Origin: Chrysomallon squamiferum
Lineage: Eukaryota; Mollusca; Gastropoda; Neomphalida; Peltospiridae
DNA: 64,000 nucleotides
Direction of reading: 5' to 3'
Assembly: GCA_012295275.1 (NCBI GenBank)
Contig: CM022670.1
Coordinates: 10,553,083-10,617,082 of the forward strand
Position 1 is the first letter of the stretch; each line of letters opens with the position of its first letter. Positions 12,600-25,865 of the stretch are shown piece after piece. Under the pieces are notes generated by a model that searched no databases, was not told the origin of the DNA, and saw only the letters and a list, made by a program, of their open reading frames with translations. The translations under genes were made by a program, and so were the position numbers.

Positions 12600-12788
12600 T
12601 TTACGTCCTGGTTGCAGAGGGCAGTACAATATGTACGACGCGTCACATGTCACATGACCAGAGGCGGAAGCCATTTTGGATCTCAATATGTGAGAAGTGT
12701 CATTTTTCTGTGTATGAAAGTGACGGGTGATGAATAAGCCGGCACTTTCTGCAACATGATTATTCGTGTCGATCAAAGAACAATATAA
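12600..12788 (+). promoter_or_regulatory. AP3D1 proximal promoter with MiT/CLEAR-like, ETS and YY1-like sites
   Basis: The bases just upstream of the AP3D1 start codon contain TCACATG (12643-12649) running into GTCACATGAC (12649-12658), an E-box variant of the type bound by MITF/TFE factors. They are followed by GCGGAAG (12664-12670, ETS/GABP core) and GCCATTTT (12670-12677, YY1-like). ETS beside YY1 is typical of TATA-less housekeeping promoters. Site calls come from consensus matching by eye. Confidence 0.5.
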
Positions 12789-13387
12789 ATGGCACTGAAA
12801 AAAGTCAAAGGGACCTTTGAGAGGGCCCTAGACAAGAATGTACAAGATCTTGTCCGGGGAATACGCAACCACAAGGAAACTGAGGTGGGCAGAATTGATA
12901 GTGGTCATAACGGATGTGAATAAATTGATAAATACAAATTCAGTCATGTAAACAAATAATTCATAATATACCATATGTAGATTCATACTTAACTGAAAGT
13001 AAATTATTTGAAAAGAAATTATATGTAAACAATAAATTAGTGTCATATGGTGGTATAATATTTTTCAGGGTAATAAATGCAGCTACTTCCCACAGTTTAT
13101 TTAAATCATTAATGACAACCGCATACATTTTTATGCAGAATCTTTATTAGAATGAACTTTGGACAGTTGTTACTTTTAAAATTATGCAGATAATAAATTA
13201 ATTGTTTACGCATATTTAATCAGTTTGCTTTATAATCTTAAAAATGTCTTAATATCATGGCTTATTGATGCAGGTAGCTTCATTTGTTCTTATAAAGATG
13301 CTCATCTGAATACTGTTGAGATCCATATTGGCACAAACATTTATGTTAATATAGATATAGATATTACATATAGATAGATCATATTAA

Positions 13388-13428
<41 letters not shown>

Positions 13429-15629
13429 GTCATTTCCTAGCTAATTATTAAATCAGTTCAGATGTAATGCAAATTTTAGTTATTTATTATCCCAGCTAAA
13501 ATGTTAAAGTTAGATATCTGTATATTTTATATATGTATTTCCAAGAATATGGTGCATGCATATAGGATGAAGACCAATCATTATTATTTTATTTATTTTT
13601 TGTTTATTATTTGTTTTTTGATTATAATTATATTAATCTTTTTCTCTTTTTTTTTAATTTTTTTTTTTTTACACATATGGTTAATCTTATAAAATAGTTT
13701 CTTCTGTTATATGTTAAATATAAGTAATAGACATTTTGTTTATGTGGACTTGTTCCATTACAAAGATTTCATCATGTTTTGTCATAGCAACTTTTTAAAT
13801 GTACATATGGTATTGTTACAACTGCTTGTGTAACACACTAAATAAAGGAGACAGTTCCTAAAGCATCAGTAAAACCATATATATGTAGTCTTTTTATTTA
13901 GTTGGTTAAATTTCTTAAATAAATAAAAATAAATTTAGATACATCATAACTTTAAAAATCTCACTGAGAGAGCATATGCTAGAAGGGAAATTATTTCTTT
14001 GGTAGCAACTTAGACTCCATTATAAATCAGTTCTAGTGTTAATGTATCAAAAATTAATTTAAGTACTCGCCTAGGGTTCCAAATGCTCTTGTATGAATCT
14101 AATGCCCATTTCATCTTTTAACTTTATTACAATCCTCAAACAGTTTCATTGATTCAGTTGGTATTGATAACTATAACTGTTAAGATGCAGAGTTCAAATA
14201 CAATAATTTAAAATAAAATAAAAGGATCTTAAATATTTAAATATTTGCACTGCATATAAGTAATTTTCTTTTTCTTTTGTTTTTTAAAAGAAAAATGAAT
14301 AATTTGCAAAACATATTCACTGATAGCTTTTCTTACCAAACATAGTGTAATAAGATAGAAATTATAATTACGCATCCAAATACAGATTTATTCAGTTATT
14401 TTCACTTTATCTGAACACATCACACTGAACCTTCATGTCTGGCATATTAAAAATAAAAGCTATTCTCTTGATAAACTGTGTGTTAAATTCTCACCTATGC
14501 TTCGCTTTCATTTATTTCAGAGTAAATATATTGCAGAATGTATAGACGAAATCAAGCAGGAATTGAAACAAGAAAATTTGGCAGTGAAAGCCAATGCAGT
14601 AAACAAACTAACATATGTAAATATATTTCTTTCATGTTTTGTCTGTGGTTTGAATTATTGTAATTTTGTTGTTAGAAAAACAGATGTTAATAAAATTGTT
14701 CCTTTCTAAACACATATTGTTAATAACTGACAGAAAATTTTGGCCATTTTAATAACAGTTATTTGTAAAATAGAAGATCATAAATTGTGTGAGAGAGAGG
14801 TATTAATGTTATAGATGTTTGTCACATAAATAACACAATGCTATTCCTTTCTTCAGCTACAAATGCTTGGATATGACATCAGCTGGGCAGCCTTCAATAT
14901 TATTGAAGTTATGAGCTCCACAAAATTCACTTTCAAGGTCTGTAAAACAAATGCCGTAAACAAAACTGGTTAAAAGCAAAGAAAATTCTTTAATTGCCTA
15001 ACATTTTGTTAATTTTTATAAACTTTATTCATTGAATTTGTCACTTGGTAGATATTTCATTAAGTTTTTGATTACTGAAATACTTAGGCATTTTTCATAT
15101 TTAAAAAGAAATACCTAACAAGAAGTATATCAGCTAGTAAACTAACATTTTATCAAAATAAAAATGTTGGGGAAAAAAAAAAAAATTAATTCCTCCAGAT
15201 GAAAGACATTTTGATAGTTTTAGTTATTAAGTTTGTAAACATCAGTTTAAAAATCTATGTTAACACTTTTTATTTATTACTTGTCTACAGAGAATTGGTT
15301 ACCTGGCTGCATCCCAGTGTTTCTATGAAGGCACTGATGTGCTCATGTTGACAACAAACATGATCAGAAAGGTATTAAACAATAAATATATAAATAAACG
15401 AAATATGTCTTTACAACCCTTTATATTTGTTAGATCAGTAATAAGATATGTACTCAATTTTCTGTGCTTAAGTTCAATTTTATCAATCTCATGGTATTTT
15501 CTTGTTTAATATGCTATTTTAAAACGTCTTATATAGTAGGGGAAATTCTGTTACACGGTCCAATTTTTTAATTTATTTTTTATTTTTTATTACTGCTATT
15601 ATTTTATTTTCATTTATTTTATTTGTATT

Positions 15630-15673
<44 letters not shown>

Positions 15674-18600
15674 TTTAATGAAATATATTATTTAACAAAA
15701 AAAAACATCATCAAATTAGTAATAGTAATTATTATTTAAATTTTGAATTCTGTACGAGTATGATACATAATTCACTTTATTAGTAATTTAAAACAGACTT
15801 AATATGTTATTTTAGAAACAAATATGTAGATACTTAGCTGTAATACTTTATTTTCCAGGATCTCAGCAGTCAGCAGATGTATGATGCAGGTGTAGCTTTG
15901 AATGGTCTTTCATGTTTCATTACCAGTGATCTGGCTCGCGATTTGGCTAATGATATAATGACTTTGGTAAGGCAGCATTGTCACAGAACGTTAGATATTT
16001 ACTATGCCATTTAAAACAATTTGAAAATCAGTGAAATCTCTGGTTTTTTTGTTTTTTTTAATTAGCACAGATGATTGTCACATTTTAAACTTATTAAATA
16101 ATAAAACAAATTTAATCTTGAAACTATTTCAATGTTTATTACATCCAGAGATTATTGAACAATGATAAGGGTAAACACTTCAGTGATGTATTGCTTTTGA
16201 AAAACTGTTGGACTTAATATATTTTAATTATTCAGATTTGTTTATTTTACATTTTGTTATTATTATTAATATTATTATTATTATTATTATCTAGATGGCA
16301 TCATCTCGGCCACATCTGAGGAAAAAAGCTGTACTGATCATGTACAAAGTGTTTCTTCAGTTTCCTGAAGCACTTAGACCAGCTTTTCATAGGCTCAAAG
16401 AAAAACTTGAAGATCCTGACCCAGGTTTGTTTTGTCACTCCATTTCCATCTAGAGCTGTTTCAATGACTAAGTCGGGTTAATTGTTGCCTGACAGAGTTA
16501 TTGCCCTTTTCATATTCCTTTGATCTCTAGTTAACGTTTTCTTCTTGCATTGATTTTATAGATTTGGGCTTTTCATTATTTTAATGCAGCTGATTAAATG
16601 ATTTTTTTATATATATATATATTATTTATTGCCAGTGTAATGTTATCCTCATATTATGTAGTCATAATAAAACAGAAACATCAGTGCATGAGTTTGTCAT
16701 GTGTAAGTAAGAAAAACTTTGATTTGTATAGAATTACTATAATGTTCTTTTAAGGATATTTTCAAGCTTTGAAAAAAACTAAATTAATGTAATAAATATG
16801 TATATTTATATCTCAAACAGTTGAACCATTATGATATGATAACGGTAATGATTAATATAATTAAATATATTGTGTATACTTTGTCTGTTGCAGATTGTAT
16901 TCTTGTATTTATAGAATAGTAATAATAATAATAATAATGACAATAATAATAATAATAATAATAATAATAGTAATAGTAATACTAATAGTAGAACTAATAA
17001 TGTTACAGGTGTGCAGTCAGCTGCTGTGAATGTGATATGTGAACTGGCTAGGAAAAATCCCAAGAATTACCTGTCTCTTGCTCCTCTCTTCTTTAAACTG
17101 ATGACCAGCTCTACCAATAACTGGGTTCTCATCAAGATCATTAAACTGGTATGATTTAAATACATTGGTTTTTTTTCTATACCTTTATGTACCTATGTCA
17201 GTCTGTGTGTGTGTGTGTGTGTGCATGCATGTGTGTTTAATTTTTAGCCTGAAGCACAAATATATGTAGCACTGTATTTATAAGATACCATTTATTATTA
17301 ATTTTCTTGTGTTATTATATGGTTATTTGCCATAATTATTTGTGAAAAGAAAATTTAGAATCACACTGAAAACATTTTCTTGGTGAGTTTTGCTTTTTGT
17401 CCTGCACAATTTTTTATTTTTTTTTATTGTATCCATCATTATTTAAAAGGAAATTAGATAATAAACGTAATTAATTATTATAATAACTTTGTGTCATTTC
17501 TATCAATTAAGATTTATTTCTGTTTCAGTTTGGTGCTCTCACGCCTCTTGAACCACGTTTAGGCAAGAAGCTCATCGAACCTCTTACTAACCTTATCCAT
17601 AGGTGAATATTTCATACAGACAGGGAGAGGCTTTAAACTTTGTAGATACTCTTTCAGTAAACAGATAGATAATCTTTACAGTTCTAGGACATTTCATAAA
17701 AGCTGAGTAAGGAATGAACTGATGGTTGGGTAGAACATAAGTGTAAAGCAGGCATCAGCAAACTTTTTAAATCTTCAAGTACTCAAACTATATCATAATC
17801 AACCAGATTTATTGATTCCCTTTTGACTTCTAGACATTTATAAACTCTTTGGATAGCAACATCATCCCTGAGGGATTGCCAACAATGATGTTGCTTATCT
17901 CTGAGCTAAACTGTCATTATAGCATTAATTCTTTTCTGTCTAAACCGTTTCATTAATTTTTTAAAGGCAGTGTATTACTGCTCAAAAGGAAAATGTATGT
18001 AAAATATTCATTGCTGCCAGATTACAAGAGCACAGTATTGGAAATGGAATTTGTCTGTTGTATCATCATTAAACAAAAAAAATATATCTAGTAATATTTT
18101 GTTCATAGACTGTGACTAGCTGTTTCATATTTTTTAAACCAAAATTTTCTCATTATTTAGTAGGCAATTTGTGGCATTACTCATTAATGAGGAGTTCAAA
18201 TCGTATTCAGCAGTTATCTTAAATGTTTATAATTACAGTTAATAGAACTCAGCTTAATGAATTATAAATGTTAATAGGTATACCATCGTAATACCAGCTG
18301 TTGGTTTCTGAATAAAATTAAGCTGTTATCGATCCACTGCATAGACAAACATTATGCAAGAGTAAATGGAGAAATGTATTTAGGTGTCCTATTTATTAAA
18401 AATAAACTTTCATAGATGACAATGCAGTTTAAATCCACAGACAAAAATCCATATAAAATAAATAAATAAACTTTCAGAAATCAATTTTGGAACAAAACAG
18501 CTGCCATAAATACATTTGTATCACATCCTTCTCAAATAAATGAAAGCAAGAACTGGACTAAATAATTTGTTTTTGTTATCATGTTATCATGTGAAAATTA

Positions 18601-20299
18601 AAAGTGCCCAATGGTTTAGCTAAAAATATATTTTGCATTTCAGCACTTCAGCCATGTCTTTGCTTTATGAATGCATTAATACTGTGATAGCAGGTAAGTA
18701 ATTTTTGTTGTTGTTGTAAATTGAAGTTATCCAAGCAATTTGTTTTACAGCACTGTGACAAATTTTGAATTGATATAGTCACTGCAAAATTAATTTTTAT
18801 AAATAATGTTAGCATAAAAGTTGTTTAATTTTCTTATTGAAAACCAAACAAAAATTAGTTTTGTTTGTTTATAAGTATTATATATTCACTTCTATGATTT
18901 TTATAATTTTAAACTTCACTGTCATTTTATTTGATGAGCATTAAAGTCAAATTGCTCAAGCTGGTTTATTAATACTTTTATTTTTGAATGTTTCTTTAGT
19001 TTGTTTTATCAAGTAGAGTTTTGTTATTTTTGTGTCTGCAGTGAAATCATTTTGTTTCAATCAAGTGAAAAATAAATGTTGCACTTTTTTCTAAGGTTTG
19101 TGGTATACATTTTTTTTTTTTTTTTTATTTTTTTTTTTTTTTTATTATTATTATTATTACTTCTTTGTCATTGCTGCACAAACACATTTTTGATTATTAA
19201 AATGAAGAAAGCCCCTAAAAAAAATCACCAGTTTCATTTCTGTTGCAATATTATGTTTATTATTTTTCTAAGTTAATTTATTTTAATTTAAATTTTTCTT
19301 TTTATAAAAAGACTATATTTTTATCACATTTTATCTGCATTCATTTTAATATTTTAATATTTCAGTCACAGATAATGTGCATTTTCAGTCATATAAAAAA
19401 TGTTTATTGTAATTTTTTACATTGTTCGTTTAGTGTGTTTAAAACTTTAATAAATAATCTTTTCTAATATTTGTTTTGATATATTAGAATATTTCTGTTA
19501 AATGTAGTAATGAAATGTATAAATTTGAATATTCTCAAATATTTATTACTTTCATAATAAATATTAACAGGTATATCTAAATTAACAAATGCAAAAGAAA
19601 TCTAGTTTAAAATTAATTGAAATAAATCTTTAGAATTATTTTTAATTATATATGTGATAGTTTTTGTTCAAAATTAAAATATGTTTAAGCCATCAAATAG
19701 ATCATAGAATAATTTTTACCTTTCACTGATAACAAATAAAGCCAGTTACAATTAATAATGTTAACTAAATATATTCATAATAACAGTAATTAAATTAACT
19801 TAAATTACCACAAACCTCAGGTACACTGTGTAGCATATGTTATTTTATTTATTTATTGTTTTAAAATTCTACTTATTTATTTATATCTTTTTTAATTTTT
19901 GCATTTGAAATAGAAAATAAAATGACTTATGTGTGACCATGCAAAACAGGAACTTAAAAGATTTCTTTACAATAGTCATTAAGAATTTACTGCATAATGA
20001 GTGCAAAAAGAACTAATATCATTAAAGATGTTAAAAGTTTATATCATAAAAACAAAAGTTGAAACTATAATAAAAACTTTTTTTTACATTTTTATTTTGT
20101 TTTGTTTTTGTTTATTTTATTTCTTCTTATTTTTCCACATTTTTGTAATGAATATCAACATGTGTGTTTTTCTGTGCATGGTTAAACATTTGACTGCGTT
20201 TCGACTGCTGTAATTAAATTTTTACAATTACAAACTGAAATTTATGACTTTTTACAAAATTTATTCATTACATTTTTATTAAAATTATTTAATGCATTC

Positions 20300-20330
<31 letters not shown>

Positions 20331-21555
20331 TTTTTTGCAAAGATAAAAAAAAAAAACAATGACTCACTGCTGACACATAATAATTTCTCTCCTCTTACTT
20401 ACAGTACTCATTTCTATATCTTCAGGCATTCCAAACCACACTGCCTCCATCCAGGTACTTGACTTTCTTTGTTTTGTTTCAGATGAGTCAGAATTTCAGA
20501 TACATGTAGTAACTTTTTATGTATGAAATAACAGAGCTGACAAGCACTGACTATTCATGTGATATGCATACATGAGAATGAGTGTTTTGTTCATTACACA
20601 TGGAATACGATTTTGCTATTTCATGGTAACGTAAGTAAAGATCTAGCATCGCTATGCCATGGTGTAATTAAAAATTTTAACTGTCATTTTTGTTATAACA
20701 AACATGCATACTGTGTAAATAACCCAGGCCAATGATAACCCAATTCTTTTGCAGACCAAAATAATGATCTCATTTTGATATGTTATATGAAGTAAATACA
20801 TTATTTGTTCAAAATTAAATGCATCTAAGTTCATAAACAGTATATCATTTTTAAAATTATAAGACCAGTAAAAAGTATATATATATTATCTTGCATGTAA
20901 CTGAAATTCTGAATTTATCTGTGGTTTATGGTTGTTAATTTGACTTTTGAAGGTGTTTTTGTAATTATTTACATGTACATGACTATTATAGTATTAATTT
21001 TTACATAGACATTAAAAAGGTGATGGATTTAAATGTTGGTAGTGGTGTTGAAAATAGTCACTATTTTTGTAACAAGTGTTGTTATGATTATGTGTTTACA
21101 GTAGCAATGGCTACAATATTACTAATCTAAATTATATTTTAACTCATACAAATAATGTTTTGTTTTCTTACAAATATCAACATTTTATTGTGATAAGAAA
21201 ATATTTCATTGTCAGTGACATATGGTATGCATGATTATATCATTTACAGCTGAAATATTAACATCAATAATTAAAGCATACTGTTTTTAAAACATTTGGT
21301 GCTATTTGACAGTTGATTTTTAATTTGGCTCAGCTACCCTTATTGAAAGATTATATAATATAGATCTGTCTGATGTTTATTAAATGTGTAATTTTTTGGG
21401 GGAAATGTTATATCATTAGTTTTTGTGTGATGCTTATTGTTCATTGGTAAATGGCAAATTGTCTAAGCTTTTACCTTTCCATATGTATTCCTATACATTC
21501 CCTGTTAATGCAATAATACCAGTATGCACATTGACATGCACATGCATGCACATAG

Positions 21556-21622
<67 letters not shown>

Positions 21623-22231
21623 CACATACATATATACATATATACATACACATACATATATACATATATACATATATACATACACATACATATATATACA
21701 TACACATACATATATACATACATAACATTAACTTGATTAAGATAATAAACCTGTCAATAAAATGTTTATTTACTATCATAGTTTCAATTTTAATTAATTT
21801 TCAGGCAATATAGGCCTGAGTTTTATTGTTAAATTGGTTGAATTATTTGTACATGTTTATAAATATTGATTCTCCAGAATTTTAAATAGTTTTTCTGTTG
21901 TTGTTTTTTTTTTGGATTTTTTAAATAAAATTTTAAAATTCTTTTTTTTATTGATTTCCATTTTTATTTAATTAAACAATATGATAATGTGTTTGAGGTG
22001 TTTCGGTGTATATATATAACATGTTTACACAGTTGGCCATTCAGTGCAGTTGACTTTTTTGCTTTTGTTAAATTTATTAACAATGTTGTATAAATATTGT
22101 GAAAAATATCAGAACTCAAAAACAGAACATTTTAAATTTTGTGTTTATTGTTATTATTAAGCACACAAATGCACATGCATACACAGCATCTAAGAACGTT
22201 AATGTGTTTTAATTTAATTTTTTCTCCATGG

Positions 22232-22262
<31 letters not shown>

Positions 22263-24954
22263 TGTATTTTTATTTTTAGATGTTGTGCTGGCTTTTAATG
22301 TGCTCTGATATTTTTAAATTCAAATCAATTTAAATTATTTTTAATTCAGTTATGTGTTCAGAAGCTGAGGATACTTATTGAAGATTCAGATCAAAACTGT
22401 GAGTACCTCGTCAGCTACCTTTCAGGTTTAGATGAAACATATGTACATATAGAATTGTTTCTGTGTGTTACGGGATATCGATTCTTCTGGGAGAATCTTT
22501 TCATCTATTGCAGCCACTGCTCTGTTGTATGAAATAAACTAAAACAAAAGTGGGACAGTCATGACCTGGGAGATAATTTGTAACAGGATAAATCCTGTCT
22601 TGCTTCTTTTTCCCATTCTACTGACCTATTACTGGTTTATCAAAGGCATTGGTATGTGCCCTCCTGATTTTGATAATATGTACATATATAAAAGATCCCA
22701 TGTTTATAATAGGGGGGAAAAATGTGTCCTCTCTCATTAACTGTTTGAGCCTCAAGCAAATATATTTTTTGCAATAGATCAGTTGAGTTTTACAAAAATG
22801 TGTGATTACCCAAAAAGTTTAGTCGGTGTAAACTATACCATTTCAATTTCATAAATATTAAAAATGTTACTACTCTTTGATTATATGCAGTTTTTAACTT
22901 TTATTTTTTTAAATTTTAATTTTTGTATTAATTTAATTTTTTTAATTTCTTTAATTTATATGTTAACACAATAAACTTTGTCCTGATAGCTGAACTGTTT
23001 TCATTTCAGTAAAGTATTTAGGGCTACTGGCAATGTCAAAGATTTTGGCCACGCATCCAAAGAGCGTTCAAGCACACAAAGACCTGGTCATGCAGTGTCT
23101 AGATGACAAGGATGAATCCATCAGATTGAGAGCTCTAGACCTTCTGTATGGAATGGTAAGATAATGTTTTAGAGAACATGTACAGCTGATGATCTTTCTT
23201 TTGTAGTAAAATATTACAAAAAATGTCCTATTATTAAGAAATATAATCATTTAATCTGTAGTACATGGAAGGGGAAAGACATTTTCAATCAGAATCATTT
23301 TTTTATATTCATAGGCAAGAAACAGAACATTAACAAGCAGATAAAATAATTAAACAGTTGTTCTTTTTTAAAGAATCTATGATACATTTAAAATCATACA
23401 CATATATCAGTAAAGAGGATAAATAAATATTTTTAGTGAATCAGTAACATATTTTAAATCAATACCAAAGGTATGAGGATAAAATATTTTTTAATTGCAT
23501 CATATATTACTTAATCACTGTTTTGATGTGTAAACTGATGAACAAATTTCCTTTGTATTAAGGTGTCGAAGAAGAACCTGATGGAGATTGTGAAGAAGCT
23601 CATGGTACACATGGACAAGGCTGAAGGGTCTCACTACAGAGATGAACTTCTAGCTAAAATAGTTCTCATCTGTAGTCAGTCCAACTACCAGTATGTGACC
23701 AACTTCGAATGGTAAGTCAGTTTTTATATCTTCTGGATGATTGTATTCTTACTGTACACATTCGGTTGTAGAAAAAAAAAATTAATATACATTATAATTT
23801 ATTATTTTTTATTTGACAAAATGAAATAATGAAAAAACAATCCTTGTATTCAATGTATATGTTGTAGATAATATCACCAAAAATTTCATTAAATTTAAAA
23901 TAATTGCTAAAGGCTTCTTTATGGTTTTTAAATTTTTATTTGACAAAATGAAATAATTTAAAAAAAATTCCTTTTACTTGGCAGTGTATTTTTACGAAAA
24001 ATACTTAGTATTAAATACTCACTAAATACTAATGATATTTTGTTGTTTTTTTGTTTAAATTTTATATTTTTTTAAATGAAATAAATAAAAGTAAGCATTT
24101 TCTGTAACAGTGTAGTTCATAGATAAATAGGTTATAAAAGCTTAAAATTCATGCTCAACTATATGACTATTTCAGGTACGTAAGCATCCTAGTAGAGTTA
24201 ACAAGAATGGAAGGTACGAGACATGGAAAAATGATTGCATCTCAGATGTTAGATGTAGCAATAAGGGTGCAAGCAATAAGACACTTTGCTGTGTCACAAA
24301 TGGTAATAATATTTATACATTTTCCTCTTTTCTTTATTTTTATTTTATTTATTTTTTTAGGATAACAAATTCATAAATCCTGTTTGACAAAATTATTAAT
24401 ATCTGTAAGACGAAATGTTAGTATTTGTTACAGCAAATTAATATTAATTAATACAGTTAATTTGATGAACAACTGCAGTATAAATATCTACATCAGAAAT
24501 AGGATTTCTTTATTGAGTTTATTGTAAAGCATTCGAAGTTATATCAATACAAATGTCTGAATTTAGAATGTTTCTTTAACATCAGATACATTTCCCTATA
24601 TTGATATGCATATTGTATCCTATTTTCTTTTGTAAACAGATAAATATTAAATATAATGTTATAATATAACATTATATAGTTACATACAAATTTTAGTAGT
24701 AATTTTATTTTATTTATTATTATTATTATTTGTTTAAAATTATTTTGGGGTTTGTTTCATGCTCAGGCTATTCTTCTGGAGAACAGCCATGCTTTAGCTA
24801 ACAACTCACAAAGGAATGGAATCTGTGAGGTGTTGTATGCTGCTGCCTGGATATGTGGAGAGTTTTCTGAGTGAGTACAATATTTGTTTATCCTGCTTTT
24901 TCTATTCCTTATTACTTTTTTTTTTTTTTTGATACATACACATGTGTGCACACG

Positions 24955-25004
<50 letters not shown>

Positions 25005-25865
25005 CTTTTAATATTATTGTTGTTCTTATTCTTCTAATAATTCCACTTATCTGCAGACATCTTCAGAATCCAAAAGCCACTCTCGAGTACATGCTGCGAC
25101 CAAAGATCACAACCCTGCCAGGCCACATTCAGAGTGTGTATGTACAGAACATCATCAAACTGTACAGCAAGGTGATCATGAAAGGAGAGGTGGAAGAAGA
25201 TGCTGATCTCATCAAGGAGGTGAACCAGCTGCTGTTAGAAAAACTGCCAATCTTTGAGCAGAGTTCTGATCTTGAAGTGCAAGAGAGGGTATGTATTTTG
25301 ATGTTCATGTACTTTTTTCATAGAAAATAGATTTAAAAAAAGTAGATGGTTTTCATCTCTGTTTCTGAAGAAATGAATTGTGTAATTAATTTTAAATAAT
25401 ACTGATGCCATTTAATTTCTTTATTAGAGTGATAGTAATACTTATTAATTAATTTAAATTTGTACTATTTTAAAATATGTTGTTTTCTTAGATATGTAAA
25501 AAAAATAAAAAAAACAATGTTATAAGTAACAGTTTAGCAGTGGTTCACTCAGTCTATCATTTTTCTGTTATTATTATTTTTATTTTATTAACTGCATTTC
25601 TACATATATTTTAATTGAAATGAAATAAAACCTACTGATTCATCTTAAGCTCATAATTCTCAAAATATCCGTGAAATTAATACAAAAACTAATTTACCAT
25701 GTTAAAAAATGTTTGTCAGGCCTGCACAATGATACAGCTGGTGAAGTACACGAGCAAACTGCAGGACAAAGGGTTGAAGGTTGCTGATGATCTGGAGTCT
25801 CTGTCGGCTGGAGATCTGAACCCTGTAGCTCTCAAAGCTCAGAAGAAAGTTCCTGTTCCAGAAGG
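12789..25865 (+). CDS. AP3D1: AP3D1 exons 1-17: adaptin trunk
   Basis: Exons: 12789-12884, 14521-14616, 14857-14937, 15291-15371, 15859-15966, 16295-16424, 17009-17148, 17529-17602, 18644-18693, 20405-20454, 22350-22398, 23010-23155, 23563-23711, 24176-24302, 24767-24870, 25057-25288, 25720-25865. They encode residues 1 to about 619. Highly conserved strings include [91 protein letters not shown] and [19 protein letters not shown]. These form the HEAT-like solenoid that binds the sigma subunit and ARF. Introns hold only AT-rich DNA, microsatellites and repeat remnants; the longest are about 1.6-1.9 kb (12885-14520, 18694-20404, 20455-22349). Confidence 0.97.

Noticed and set aside
17740-17800. 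GGCATCAGCAAACTTTTTAA, reminiscent of a hAT-element end
   Set aside because: A single word match without terminal inverted repeat or target duplication.
21423-21779. Five Tyr/Thr/Ile/Val-rich frames
   Set aside because: They are translations of the ATATAC array in an AP3D1 intron.
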